Assembly (NCBI GenBank): GCA_963759055.1 | Contig: CAVWYD010000002.1 | Coordinates: 222,801 to 286,800 of the forward strand | Direction: 5' to 3' | Length of the DNA stretch: 64,000 bases | Source of the DNA: Thiosocius sp963759055 | GTDB taxonomy: Bacteria; Pseudomonadota; Gammaproteobacteria; Chromatiales; Chromatiaceae | Shown: positions 1 to 8,831 of the stretch, one piece after another | How positions within the stretch are numbered: the first letter of the stretch is position 1 | How the letters are laid out: each line of letters opens with the position of its first letter | Translations under genes and position numbers: made by a program | The notes under the pieces: generated by a model | The model's input: only the letters and a program-made list of their open reading frames with translations | Told to the model about the DNA's origin: nothing | Database searches by the model: none

Positions 1-199
1 CCACCTTGCCATCACAGCCGATAATGGCCATAGCCGGCTGCCAGAACCCGGTGTGTAAACACTCTCCAGAGCCACTACGCCAGACTGAATCACCTTTTGC
101 GTTCCAGTATCCGTCCGCGACCTGCGCCTGCGCCTGCGATACAGCGAGCAGAGACACCGCCGCAGCGGCCAGGTATGTTGCGCGAATTTTTATTTTCAT
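1..199 (-). CDS. OmpA-family outer membrane protein, N-terminal fragment
   Basis: The minus strand opens at an ATG at 199 behind a strong GGAGG about 6 bases upstream and reads off the left window edge. The product starts with MKIKIRATYLAAAAVSLLAV, a typical signal peptide ending in AQAQ, and continues with a GYW...GECLHTGFW...AMAIIGCDGK segment. This short cysteine-containing stretch directly after the signal peptide is characteristic of many gammaproteobacterial OmpA-type proteins, which go on to a C-terminal peptidoglycan-binding domain. That domain lies outside the window, so only the family start is seen. It would be secreted to the periplasm or outer membrane. Confidence 0.8.
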   Translation of the reverse strand, partial: MKIKIRATYLAAAAVSLLAVSQAQAQVADGYWNAKGDSVWRSGSGECLHTGFWQPAMAIIGCDGKV

Positions 200-432
200 T
201 TCGACCTCCTCACAGATCGTTGAGCTGCCAACTGCAGCCCCTGTAGACGCCTGCATAATATTTTAGCGCGCGCGGATGTTTCAGACATTGAGACACCGCA
301 AGGAAAAAGGCCCGAAAATCGCATGAACGAGAGTCAAAATCGGCAATAGTCGCTTTTGTTGCCACTTCTGCAGTGCACTTCGTCGGGGAGCCCGGACCCG
401 GACCCGCCCGGCCAACCGCAGCAGGGACCCAA

Positions 433-449
433 TGCACCACTTTGGTGCG
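433..449. promoter_or_regulatory. NtrC-type binding site
   Basis: The sequence TGCACCACTTTGGTGCG is a near-perfect dyad (GCACCA, three bases, TGGTGC) and matches the enterobacterial NtrC consensus TGCACYA-N3-TGGTGCA at almost every position. It lies about 180 bp before the first gene of the glucosylglycerate operon and far from the divergent OmpA-like gene. The match is seen directly; that NtrC of this organism binds it is inference. Confidence 0.5.
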
Positions 450-464
450 TTCAGCTGCTTTGCT

Positions 465-479
465 GGGGCACAATCCTGC
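465..479 (+). promoter_or_regulatory. possible sigma-54 -24/-12 promoter
   Basis: Downstream of the NtrC-type site there is GG (466-467), ten bases, then GC (478-479), preserving the invariant GG-N10-GC spacing of sigma-54 promoters with CTGC at the -12 element. The rest of the -24 box (GGGGC in place of TGGCAC) is a poor match. A second partial -24 element (AGGCAC) lies at 484-489 without a proper -12. Weak on its own; reported because of its place between an NtrC-type site and an operon. Confidence 0.25.
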
Positions 480-625
480 CCCCAGGCACATCGATTCGGG
501 GCAGCCTGCCCGTCAACCATCCTCTCCCGCGCAAAAGCAATAGCATGCGACGATCAGCCGCTTCGTGGCTCAATAATTGCAGCAATCGTTCCATCACAGC
601 GGGTAAAAAACCAGCCGACCAAAAC

Positions 626-2389
626 ATGAGCACTGCGAAGCAAGACAGTCAGGCACCAGAGATTTCACCTCATCTTCCTGTGCAGGAGCGGATTCGTGCG
701 AGGCTCGGATATCTTTACGGCAGCGAACAGGCTGCAGCGATCGAGCGCCGTATCACGCGCCTTCTGAAAACCCATCAACAGCTGCGCACACGTATCAACC
801 ATAACCGGCTCTGGTCGCACGATGACGTGGTCCTGATCACCTATGGCGACAGCGTGCAGTCAGCAGCTCAACCGCCGCTGCAATCGCTGCATACCTTCTT
901 GAAGGAGCATCTGAGCGATGCCTTCAGCATGATCCACATCCTGCCTTTCTTTCCCTGGAGTTCGGATGACGGGTTTTCGGTCACTGACTTTCGTGCGGTG
1001 AAAGATGAACTCGGTACCTGGCAGGATATCCGGCGACTTTCGGAAGACTTCGACCTCGCGATCGATCTCGTCCTCAATCACTGCTCGCGCGAAAACCTGT
1101 GGGTCGTGGATTACATTTCCGGCGATGAGCCGGCCTGCAGATACTTCATCGAACTGGATCCCTCGACCAACCTTTCCATGGTCACGCGCCCGCGCAGCAC
1201 ACCGGTGCTCAGCGGTGTGCGTACCCAGGCCGGTTTGCGTCACCTTTGGACCACCTTCAGCAACGATCAGATCGATCTCAATTATGCCAACCCGGATGTC
1301 CTGATCGAGTTCATCGACATCCTCTTGTACTACATCCGGCGCGGCGCGCGCATGATAAGGCTCGACGCCGTGGCCTATCTCTGGAAAGAGGTCGGCACGC
1401 CCTGTATTCACCTGCCACAGACGCACCAGGTCGTTAAGCTGTTCCGGGACGTTCTCGAACTGGTCGAACCCGGTGCGCTGTTGATGACCGAGACCAATGT
1501 GCCGCACCAGGAAAACGTGAGCTACTTCGGCGCCGGTGACGAAGCCCATGTGATCTACCAGTTCAGTCTGCCACCGCTCCTGCTGCATGCGCTGTTTGCC
1601 GGTACGAGCACCTATCTGAATGCCTGGGCGAAAGGACTTGAGGCGTTCGAGCAGCCGCCTGGTTGTACCTACCTGAACTTCACCGCCTCACATGACGGTG
1701 TCGGACTGCGCCCGCTGGAAGGCCTGGTTCCCGCGGACATGGTGGACGCCATGCTCAACACCATGCGTGAGCGCGGCGGTTACATCTCAACCAAGTCCAA
1801 CAGCGATGGCACCGAAAGTCCCTATGAACTGAACATCAGCTATTTCGATGCCTTCCGCGAGGTGAAGGGCGATAATCGCTGGCATATCCCGATGTTCATG
1901 GTCTCGCAGATAATTTCGCTGTCTTTCAGAGGCATTCCGGCGGTCTATCTGCACTGCCTAACGGCCACGCCGAATGACACACTTGGTGTCGAGCGCAGCG
2001 GGATGACGCGCGCGGTCAATCGCCGTAAGTGGGATATGGCCGAGCTTGACTCTTTGATCTGCAACCTCGAATCAGAGACCGGACAGGTCTTCGTGCTTTA
2101 CAGCCGGCTGCTGCAGCTGCGGCGTCAGCAACCGGCATTTCATCCGGACGCCCCCCAGTATGTTCACGAATTCGACAAACGGGTGTTCTGTTTCGAACGG
2201 GTATCCCTGAATTCGAAACAGCGCATTCTGGTACTGGCCAACCTGTCATCCGAGAGTTTCGCCCTCGACCTTGGCTCACTGCCGCGGGACCTGACTCGAA
2301 GAGAGGACCTGCTGGGACTGAATGCCGCCAGGTTCGACCGCGACTCCCTGCTCCTGGAACCTTATGCCGTTTTCTGGTTTAGTCAGTGA
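626..2389 (+). CDS. GH13_18 glucosylglycerate (sucrose-type) phosphorylase
   Basis: Cytoplasmic phosphorylase of the sucrose phosphorylase family, expected to cleave 2-O-alpha-glucosylglycerate with phosphate to glucose 1-phosphate and glycerate. Visible GH13 motifs are RLDAVAYLW (nucleophile Asp), LLMTETNVP (acid/base Glu) and FTASHDGVG (stabilising Asp). From the ATG at 626 (MSTAKQ) the protein is 587 residues, near the usual 560-590; the frame is open back to 356 but that part is low-complexity and unlike the family. No good ribosome site precedes 626, so the start is uncertain. It is followed after 4 bp by a glucosyl-3-phosphoglycerate phosphatase and then the synthase, which favours glucosylglycerate over sucrose as substrate. 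Sucrose phosphorylase is the main alternative. Confidence 0.85.
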   Translation: MSTAKQDSQAPEISPHLPVQERIRARLGYLYGSEQAAAIERRITRLLKTHQQLRTRINHNRLWSHDDVVLITYGDSVQSAAQPPLQSLHTFLKEHLSDAFSMIHILPFFPWSSDDGFSVTDFRAVKDELGTWQDIRRLSEDFDLAIDLVLNHCSRENLWVVDYISGDEPACRYFIELDPSTNLSMVTRPRSTPVLSGVRTQAGLRHLWTTFSNDQIDLNYANPDVLIEFIDILLYYIRRGARMIRLDAVAYLWKEVGTPCIHLPQTHQVVKLFRDVLELVEPGALLMTETNVPHQENVSYFGAGDEAHVIYQFSLPPLLLHALFAGTSTYLNAWAKGLEAFEQPPGCTYLNFTASHDGVGLRPLEGLVPADMVDAMLNTMRERGGYISTKSNSDGTESPYELNISYFDAFREVKGDNRWHIPMFMVSQIISLSFRGIPAVYLHCLTATPNDTLGVERSGMTRAVNRRKWDMAELDSLICNLESETGQVFVLYSRLLQLRRQQPAFHPDAPQYVHEFDKRVFCFERVSLNSKQRILVLANLSSESFALDLGSLPRDLTRREDLLGLNAARFDRDSLLLEPYAVFWFSQ

Positions 2390-2393
2390 AACC

Positions 2394-3239
2394 ATGAAGA
2401 CGCCACCAGTGATCATCTTCACCGATCTTGACGGCACCCTGCTCGACCACCATGACTACAGCTTCGATGCCGCGATTCCAGCGCTCCAGGCCGTTCGCTC
2501 ACGAGGTGTGCCTTTGATTCTGGCCACCAGCAAGACCCTGGCAGAGATCAGGCCGATAAATCAGGCACTGGAAAACCCTCAACCGGCCATCATCGAAAAC
2601 GGCTGCGCCCTGTGCTTTCCGCTCGATAGAGACTACCCGTTCGATATCCCTGAACACGTGCAGATCGGAGACTACGCAGTGGTATGTTACTCCCCACCGT
2701 ATGCGCAGATCCGACAGTTCATCGAGCAACAACGCGCAAGCCGGCATTGGCGACTGCGCGGCTTCGATGATATGAGCGCTGCCGAGGTGGCGGAATCGAC
2801 CGGACTCGGCGAATACCAGGCACACAACGCAAAACGCCGTTTGTGCAGCGAGCCCTTCCTTTGGCATGACAGCGAAGAAAACCTGAAACAGTTCATAGTG
2901 GCCGCCGATGCGGCAGGCCTTGGCGTCACCCGGGGCGGACGCTTCTGGCATCTGATGGGTCGATCGAGCAAGGCACAGGCAATCGATACCATGCGCAATC
3001 TGTATGCTGCGGACAACAACAGCCCGGCTACGGTAATCGCCCTGGGAGACAGCGAGAACGACAGGGGCATGTTGCAGCGCGCGGACATCGCCGTGGTGAT
3101 CAAGCGCCATGACGGAACCCACCTGGACTGCCATGGATTGAAACAGACGCTGTTCACCCAACAGCAGGGGCCGGCGGGCTGGAATTCCGCGATCCTGCAG
3201 ATATTGACAGAGTTGGGTTTAGCAAACCCGCAAAGCTGA
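2394..3239 (+). CDS. glucosyl/mannosyl-3-phosphoglycerate phosphatase (HAD)
   Basis: HAD-IIB phosphatase of the mannosyl-3-phosphoglycerate phosphatase group, 281 residues. HAD motif I is IFTDLDGTLLD near residue 8, motif II the Ser/Thr of LATSKT, and the acidic motif IV is GDSENDRGM. It would remove the phosphate from glucosyl-3-phosphoglycerate to give glucosylglycerate. The ATG at 2394 begins 4 bases after the phosphorylase stop, indicating translational coupling, and the synthase starts 12 bases after its own stop. Which sugar is used is set by the neighbouring GT81 synthase rather than by this sequence. Confidence 0.88.
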   Translation: MKTPPVIIFTDLDGTLLDHHDYSFDAAIPALQAVRSRGVPLILATSKTLAEIRPINQALENPQPAIIENGCALCFPLDRDYPFDIPEHVQIGDYAVVCYSPPYAQIRQFIEQQRASRHWRLRGFDDMSAAEVAESTGLGEYQAHNAKRRLCSEPFLWHDSEENLKQFIVAADAAGLGVTRGGRFWHLMGRSSKAQAIDTMRNLYAADNNSPATVIALGDSENDRGMLQRADIAVVIKRHDGTHLDCHGLKQTLFTQQQGPAGWNSAILQILTELGLANPQS

Positions 3240-3251
3240 GGAGACAGAACC

Positions 3252-4457
3252 GTGGACTTCTTTCAAAACGGGACCATCACCACGTTGCACAAGCTGTGTC
3301 GGCGCCCGATCGATGAGATGGAGGCCGAACTTAAACAGTTTTCGGCCGAACGTCCGATGGCGCTGATACTGCCGAGCCTGTACTCCGAACTGGAAGGCGC
3401 GGCCCTGCCGAAGATCGTCGAGGAACTCAAGAAAGCCAGCTATATCTCTGACATCATCGTCGGCCTCGATCAGGCAGACGAAAAGCAGTTCGCACATGCC
3501 AGAGAGTTCTTTTCCGGTCTGCCGCAGAGTGTCCATATCCTGTGGAATGACGGCCCCTGGCTGCGCGAGATCGACGCCCAGCTGCAATCCCAGAACCTGG
3601 CACCCACTCAGGCGGGCAAGGGACGCAACGTCTGGTACTGCATGGGATACGCCCTGGCGCTCGACCATATCGAGGCCATTGCGCTGCACGACTGCGACAT
3701 ACTGACCTACGATCGCAGCCTGCCGGCAAGACTTTTATACCCGGTGGCCAATCCGGCATTCAGTTTCGACTTCTGCAAAGGCTATTACTCGCGCATCAAT
3801 GGCGACAAGCTGAGCGGTCGCGCCACACGCCTGCTTGTCACACCCTTGCTGCGGGCACTCAAAAAGGTCGTCGGCCAGATGGACTACCTCGAGTTCATGG
3901 ACAGCTTCCGTTACCCGCTGTCGGGCGAATTCTCGCTCAGCCGGGACTTCATCAGGATACTGCGCATCCCGAGCGACTGGGGCCTGGAGATTGGCGTGCT
4001 GTCGGAGGTATACCGAACCCTGTCCCGCAACAGCGTGTGTCAGGTGGACATCGCAGACCAGTATGACCACAAGCACCAGGACCTCTCTGAAGATGACGCC
4101 AGCAAAGGGCTGTCCAGAATGAGCGTGGAGATTGCCAAATCCCTGTACCGCAAGCTTGCCACCGAAGGCGTCACGCTCTCGAGCGAGGACTTCCGCTCGA
4201 TCAAGGCGGCCTACTACCGCATCGCCCTCGACTCGACAGAGCAATACTTCTACGACGCCAAGATCAACGGCCTCAAATACGACCGCCACACCGAAGAGGG
4301 CAGCATCGAACTGTTTGCGCAAAGCGTCATGTCCGCGGGCGAAATCTTCCTCAGCAACCCGATGGAGTCGCCCTTCATCCCCAACTGGAACCGGGTGCAC
4401 GACGCCTTCCCAAACATCTGCCAGCAATTGCTGCAGGCCGTGGCAGCAGATGCCTGA
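3252..4457 (+). CDS. gpgS: glucosyl-3-phosphoglycerate synthase (GT81)
   Basis: Retaining glycosyltransferase that moves glucose from an NDP-glucose to 3-phosphoglycerate, the first committed step to the compatible solute glucosylglycerate. Start is a GTG at 3252 with GAGGAGA about 9 bases upstream. The 401-residue length fits the family. A DxD-type metal/nucleotide site is seen in ALHDCDILTYDR, with GKGRNVWYCMGYAL just before it. It closes an operon with the phosphatase and a phosphorylase, so the same transcript carries both synthesis and breakdown of the solute. Followed by inverted repeats that could end the transcript. Confidence 0.9.
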   Translation: MDFFQNGTITTLHKLCRRPIDEMEAELKQFSAERPMALILPSLYSELEGAALPKIVEELKKASYISDIIVGLDQADEKQFAHAREFFSGLPQSVHILWNDGPWLREIDAQLQSQNLAPTQAGKGRNVWYCMGYALALDHIEAIALHDCDILTYDRSLPARLLYPVANPAFSFDFCKGYYSRINGDKLSGRATRLLVTPLLRALKKVVGQMDYLEFMDSFRYPLSGEFSLSRDFIRILRIPSDWGLEIGVLSEVYRTLSRNSVCQVDIADQYDHKHQDLSEDDASKGLSRMSVEIAKSLYRKLATEGVTLSSEDFRSIKAAYYRIALDSTEQYFYDAKINGLKYDRHTEEGSIELFAQSVMSAGEIFLSNPMESPFIPNWNRVHDAFPNICQQLLQAVAADA

Positions 4458-4491
4458 GCGCCGAGACGGTCGAGCCGCGAAAGTGAATTCT

Positions 4492-4640
4492 CCACCGGCT
4501 AAAGCCGGTGGCTTCGAGTGACGGCTGGAAGCCGGGGATCGATCGGCCGTTCGGCCGATTGTCCCCTCTCCCAAAGATGAGAGAGGGTTAGGGTGAGGGG
4601 TGAATCATCCCGCGATCGGGCTCCCCATTCACCCTCGCCC
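4492..4640. repeat. intergenic inverted repeats after gpgS
   Basis: The 472-bp gap 4458-4929 holds no credible gene. It contains a hairpin (CCACCGGCT 4492-4500 with AGCCGGTGG 4503-4511), a second perfect 8-bp hairpin ATCGGCCG/CGGCCGAT with a two-base loop (4542-4559), and an imperfect pairing of CCCCTCTC with GAGAGGG around 4564-4587 followed by GTTAGGGTGAGGGG. GAGAGGGTTAGGGTGAGGG-like motifs recur as intergenic repeats in many proteobacteria. None has a T tract, so a rho-independent terminator is not demonstrated. From 4640 to 4929 I see nothing further. Confidence 0.55.
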
Positions 4641-4929
4641 AATTTCAGCGTGTCACACCGAACAATGCCGAACCATTCCCATCCGCCGGCATCACCCCAA
4701 AACAGAAGTTGGCCCTCGCAGCCTAACCTCCACTTCTGGCGTCGGCTAAAAATGGGAGGATTACCGATTGTTAGATGTTTAGCCAAGCCGAGAGCTGCTG
4801 CATATACTGAGAGGGTCTGCGTCTGCTTTTACGGCGCCCGGGCTATTTTCGGACCGGGGCCGCCAGAAGTCTGAACGCACCTTTTGCACTTGTATCCCCG
4901 GGTATTCCGGCCGTTGGAGAATCAGCAGC

Positions 4930-5316
4930 ATGAGCGACTGGCGAAAGTTGACAGCAGATCAGGCCTACACGGCGGAGCAGATCCGGCAGCGCCTGGCTGA
5001 GGAACTGCCTCACTGGTACTACGAAGACGGCTGGATCAAGCGCCGGTACAGGACCCATGGCTGGAAAGGCACCCTGATGGTGGTCAACGCCATCGGACAC
5101 CTTTCCGAAGCCGCCTTCCACCACCCGGACCTGTCCGTGTCCTATGCGCTGGTGGTCGTGGAGCTGATGACGCATTCTTCGAAAGGTGTCACCAACAAGG
5201 ACTTTGCCCTGGCAAAAAAAATCGAGCAGGTGATTCAATGGCAGCCGGGGCAGGAGGGTGAAGGCCTGGATGGCATCCCTGCCGAAGCGCGTTTTGCATA
5301 CATCAAATACGACTGA
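4930..5316 (+). CDS. phhB: 4a-hydroxytetrahydrobiopterin dehydratase
   Basis: Pterin-4a-carbinolamine dehydratase fold, 128 residues, a little longer than the usual 95-115. It recycles the pterin cofactor after aromatic amino acid hydroxylation by dehydrating 4a-hydroxytetrahydropterin. The signature is complete: EAAFHHPDLSVSY followed by VELMTHSSKGVTNKD, giving the paired His, the aromatic residue, the later His and the Asp of the family pattern. No phenylalanine hydroxylase is adjacent; the gene stands alone and is convergent with the DUF3144 gene 44 bp away. Confidence 0.88.
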   Translation: MSDWRKLTADQAYTAEQIRQRLAEELPHWYYEDGWIKRRYRTHGWKGTLMVVNAIGHLSEAAFHHPDLSVSYALVVVELMTHSSKGVTNKDFALAKKIEQVIQWQPGQEGEGLDGIPAEARFAYIKYD

Positions 5317-5360
5317 GAAACAGCAAACGCCCAAGCCAGCCCCAGGCTCGAAAGACGTTG

Positions 5361-5660
5361 TTATTCCTTCCTGAACTTCTGAATGTAGTCCGCGTAGTTC
5401 CCGATGTAATCATCGATGTTTTCTACCAGCATCTCCCGGAACTTCTCGGTGAAATATCTTACTGCCTCTTCCCTGTCTTCTTTCATCTCCGCAACATCTT
5501 CTGCGGCTGAAGCAACTATGAAGGCAGTGAATCTGGTCGACGCATAGAGCAGCGAAGCATTTACCTTGTCGTTATTTGCATTCTTACGCTGCTCGTTCGC
5601 AAGGTGAATAAACGCATCAGCCCTGACACGGAATTCCTTATCGGTCTGCTCGTTGCTCAT
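5361..5660 (-). CDS. DUF3144 small protein
   Basis: 99-residue acidic, mostly helical cytoplasmic protein without signal peptide or membrane segment. The stretch ADAFIHLANEQ...VNASLLYASTRFTAFI resembles the DUF3144 family, whose function is unknown. ATG at 5660 with an AAGAGAG-type ribosome site. It ends 78 bp before the Lon-like gene's 3' neighbour region and is transcribed in the same direction as that gene, possibly as its distal partner. Confidence 0.75.
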   Translation of the reverse strand: MSNEQTDKEFRVRADAFIHLANEQRKNANNDKVNASLLYASTRFTAFIVASAAEDVAEMKEDREEAVRYFTEKFREMLVENIDDYIGNYADYIQKFRKE

Positions 5661-5738
5661 AGCTCTCTTCTTTATTGATGACCGTCGATTTCGCAGCTGA
5701 CGCCAGCAACTGAGGCTTCGCCCTGGCCGACGACAGGC

Positions 5739-8168
5739 TCAGCCCTGGATCACACCACTGGACGAATAACGCTGGCGCAAGGTCGTCCATTCGAACAACC
5801 GCATCTGCACCCGCCCGTTGCAGCTGTTTGGCGGGTAAAGACCTTCGGCATCCGGCGCGCCGGCGGTCATGCCAGTCATCCTTGCCATCACCTGGTCTGC
5901 ATGTCTCGCCGCGTAGACCTGGAATTCGCCACGCGCCGCGGCCTCGCGCACCTCCTCACGCAGCATCAGGTCACCGATATTGGCTTCGGGAATGATGACG
6001 CCCTGCCGGCCTGTCAGACCACGTGCCTTGCAGATTTCGAAGAAACCCTCGATCTTTTCATTCACCGCGCCGATCGCCTGCACCTGCCCATGCTGATTGA
6101 CCGATCCGGTAACCGCCAGCGACTGATCGATTGACAGATCACCGATCGCCGACAATAGCGCGCATAGTTCACCCAAGGAGGCACTGTCACCCTCCACCTC
6201 CCCGTAGGACTGCTCGAATACCAGGCTCGCAGTAACTGACAAAGGCTGGTGGCGGGCATACCGGTTGGCCAGGTAGGCCGAAAGGATCATCACACCCTTG
6301 CTGTGGATGGCCCCGCTCAGGTCGGCCTCGCTCTGGATATCGATGACTTCGCCTCCGCCCATGCGCGCCGTGGCACTTATGCGCGCAGGGCTGCCAAAGG
6401 CATGATCACCCGCCTCGATGACCACCAGAGCATTGACCTGTCCGAGCTGGCGGCCCCGGGTATCGATCAGCAGCGTGCCGCGCAGGATAGCCTCGTGCAA
6501 GCGGGTGCGGTATTGGTCAATGCGGCGGATCTGGGCGTCTATTGCCTGTTGCACCTGGCCCGCATCGATCCTCTCGGCGCCGGCCCGGGTGGCAAAATGA
6601 TCAGCCTCCTGCAACAGTTCAGTGAGGCTGCCCAGGTGCAGCGACAGCTTTTCGCCATCGTGTGCCCGACGCGCTGCCCAGTCGATCAGGCGGGCAACGC
6701 CGTCACGACTCACCGGGAGCAATGACTCACGCTGCTGCAAGGTGGCAATCAGCTGGGCATAGGCCATCTCCTGCCCGTCGCCGCGCGGCATGTCCTCACT
6801 GAAATCCACCACCACCTTGAACAGTGGGCCGAAGTCGGGGTCGTAGGCCTTGAGCAGATAGTAAAACTGCCGATCCCCCACCAGGGCCACCTTGAGGTCC
6901 AACGGAATCGGCTCGGGTTCGAGCGATACCGTACCCATCAGACCGACCAGCCGTTCCACCGGCTCGATGCGGATCTCCTCACCATTCAGCGCCCGCTTGA
7001 GGGCACCCCAGGCAAAGGGGTGCACCAGAAGCTTATCGACGTCCAGGACGAGGTAACCCCCGTTGGCGCGATGCAGTGCACCTGGCCTGATCAGCGTGAA
7101 ATCGGTCGACAGCGTCCCCATGTGCGCAACATGTTCAATGCGCCCGACCAGATTCTGGTAATTGGGATTGTCCTCGAACACCACGGGGGCACCCTGGGCG
7201 TCGCTGTTGTCGACCAGCAGATTGACCCTGTAGCGGGTGAAGCGTGGGTCACCCGCCTCCGGGGTCTCGCCATCGCCCTCGGCACGAAACAATGCGCCGT
7301 TCTCCACCACATCGGCACCCACTGCCGCCAGATAATCGAGCACGGCCGGCAGGCCCTCGTATCCGGGCTCCAGTTCGTGCAGCAGCTGACCGACGGTCAG
7401 TTCGGTGACCTCCGCATCGAGTTGGCGTATCCGCTGTCGCAGCTCACGCTGCCACATCGGCACATGGCCCAATGCGGCGCGCAGCTCCTGCCTGAGTGCG
7501 TCCATCTCCTGCTCCAGGCGCTCCTTGACGTCGTCGTCCAGGGCGTCGAATTCAGACTGACTGAGCACCTTGCCCTTCTTTGACGGTGCCAGCGTGTAGC
7601 CCGTGGGGGTGGAGAGCAGGACGATGTCCTGCTCCGCCGCCCGATGGCCGATATCGGCGGCGACATCGTCTTCGCGTTTCTTGAACGCATCCTGGATCTC
7701 CTGCAGGCGACTGCGGTACTCGTCACTCTGAAAAGCGGCCGGCAGCGCAGTAAGCAGATCCTCGACAAGGCGCCGCATATCGTCGCGCAGACGGGCGCCC
7801 CGCCCCGCCGGCAGTGCCAGCGCATGCGGTCGGTCGGGTTTATCGAAATCAGCCACATGGCACCAGTCAGACGGGACCGGCTGGGTACCCGCGCGCGCGG
7901 ACAGGGCATGGGTCAGGAGGTGGTGTCGACCTACGCCGGCCGAACCCATCACGTACAGGTTGTAACCACTGCGCGTGATACCGGTGCCAAATTCGATAGC
8001 CTCCAGCACCCGGTCCTGTCCCAGAGGTTTTTCCTGCGGCTGCAGCTCAGTAGTGTCGGCGAAGTCCAGCGACTCAGGCTCGCATGCATGGACCAGCCGA
8101 TCCGCCGCAAGCGGCACAAGATCCGGCGAGCCCGAAAATTCGGGGCCCGCCAGCGATTCATCGTTCAT
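5739..8168 (-). CDS. Lon-like ATP-dependent protease (AAA_32/LonH type)
   Basis: 809-residue protease with an N-terminal ATPase-like part, a central helical insertion (about residues 160-230) and a C-terminal Lon S16 domain. The Ser-Lys dyad is visible: Ser in VEGDSASLGELC (about residue 663) and Lys in AVNEKIEGF (about 706). The ATP-binding loop is atypical: GSAGVGRHHLL has Arg and His where GK[ST] is normal. The gene overlaps the stop of the host-attachment-protein gene by ATGA, so the two are translationally coupled. Expected role is quality-control proteolysis; substrates are unknown. Confidence 0.88.
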   Translation of the reverse strand: MNDESLAGPEFSGSPDLVPLAADRLVHACEPESLDFADTTELQPQEKPLGQDRVLEAIEFGTGITRSGYNLYVMGSAGVGRHHLLTHALSARAGTQPVPSDWCHVADFDKPDRPHALALPAGRGARLRDDMRRLVEDLLTALPAAFQSDEYRSRLQEIQDAFKKREDDVAADIGHRAAEQDIVLLSTPTGYTLAPSKKGKVLSQSEFDALDDDVKERLEQEMDALRQELRAALGHVPMWQRELRQRIRQLDAEVTELTVGQLLHELEPGYEGLPAVLDYLAAVGADVVENGALFRAEGDGETPEAGDPRFTRYRVNLLVDNSDAQGAPVVFEDNPNYQNLVGRIEHVAHMGTLSTDFTLIRPGALHRANGGYLVLDVDKLLVHPFAWGALKRALNGEEIRIEPVERLVGLMGTVSLEPEPIPLDLKVALVGDRQFYYLLKAYDPDFGPLFKVVVDFSEDMPRGDGQEMAYAQLIATLQQRESLLPVSRDGVARLIDWAARRAHDGEKLSLHLGSLTELLQEADHFATRAGAERIDAGQVQQAIDAQIRRIDQYRTRLHEAILRGTLLIDTRGRQLGQVNALVVIEAGDHAFGSPARISATARMGGGEVIDIQSEADLSGAIHSKGVMILSAYLANRYARHQPLSVTASLVFEQSYGEVEGDSASLGELCALLSAIGDLSIDQSLAVTGSVNQHGQVQAIGAVNEKIEGFFEICKARGLTGRQGVIIPEANIGDLMLREEVREAAARGEFQVYAARHADQVMARMTGMTAGAPDAEGLYPPNSCNGRVQMRLFEWTTLRQRYSSSGVIQG

Positions 8169-8599
8169 AGATATTCGGGCAACTGCGCACGGATTCGATC
8201 AGGCGCCTCCCTGCTCAGGTCTTTCGAGATCTCGTCGCTGATCAGGCCGCGCAGCGCATCCGACTGGTGCTTGCGCAACAGGCCCAGGAATCCGGGTGCC
8301 GCCATCACGTAAAGCTTGGCGAAGGTCTTGCCGGTCCGGCCCTTCTCAAGATGTTTGCACACCTCGGCCGCGAAGCGGTTCGCAGCCTCATGCTTGGCCC
8401 CATTGGCCGTGTTGTAGCCATGGCTGGAGCCGCCGCCGTTACTGTCACGACCACCACGGTCGCTCACCAGGTCACCTTCGTGCAGGCGGGCTTCGGGATT
8501 GCTCAGGGTTTCGATTTCGTTCAATGGACCGGCGGGTTTCTCGGCAGTAAAAACGCGGGCACGACTGGCGTCCGCGACGACAACACAGATATTGCTCAT
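8165..8599 (-). CDS. host attachment-type protein (PF10116)
   Basis: 144-residue cytoplasmic protein beginning MSNICVVVADASRARVF and ending with an APDRIRAQLPEYL motif, the pattern of the family named after 'protein required for attachment to host cells'. The centre holds a Gly/Ser-rich linker (DSNGGGSSHGY) followed by AANRFAAEVCKHLEKG. ATG at 8599 is chosen over upstream starts because CGAGGAGG sits 6-8 bases before it. Its stop overlaps the Lon-like start. Despite the family name its biochemical role is not established; pairing with a protease hints at a stress or proteostasis role. Confidence 0.8.
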   Translation of the reverse strand: MSNICVVVADASRARVFTAEKPAGPLNEIETLSNPEARLHEGDLVSDRGGRDSNGGGSSHGYNTANGAKHEAANRFAAEVCKHLEKGRTGKTFAKLYVMAAPGFLGLLRKHQSDALRGLISDEISKDLSREAPDRIRAQLPEYL

Positions 8600-8831
8600 A
8601 CTTGCCTCCTCGTTTCCAGGATACGGCTGGCGCGCGCGCACCGGCTTAAAGCGCCAGACAGTCACTGACACTATCCTACATTTACCAGCATAAGTGCAGC
8701 ACCCTCGCCGATGTGAGTGGTTTCCGAGGCTTGATTGATGATCGACAACTATCGCTGGAGCGGGCGAAGAAACGCCGGAATCGTGAAAAATCCGCTCAAA
8801 CCGCCATATAGATGCGACAAAACGGTCGGCC

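Noticed and set aside
4492..4511. rho-independent terminator after gpgS
   Set aside because: A good GC hairpin but no following T tract, so it is listed as an inverted repeat.
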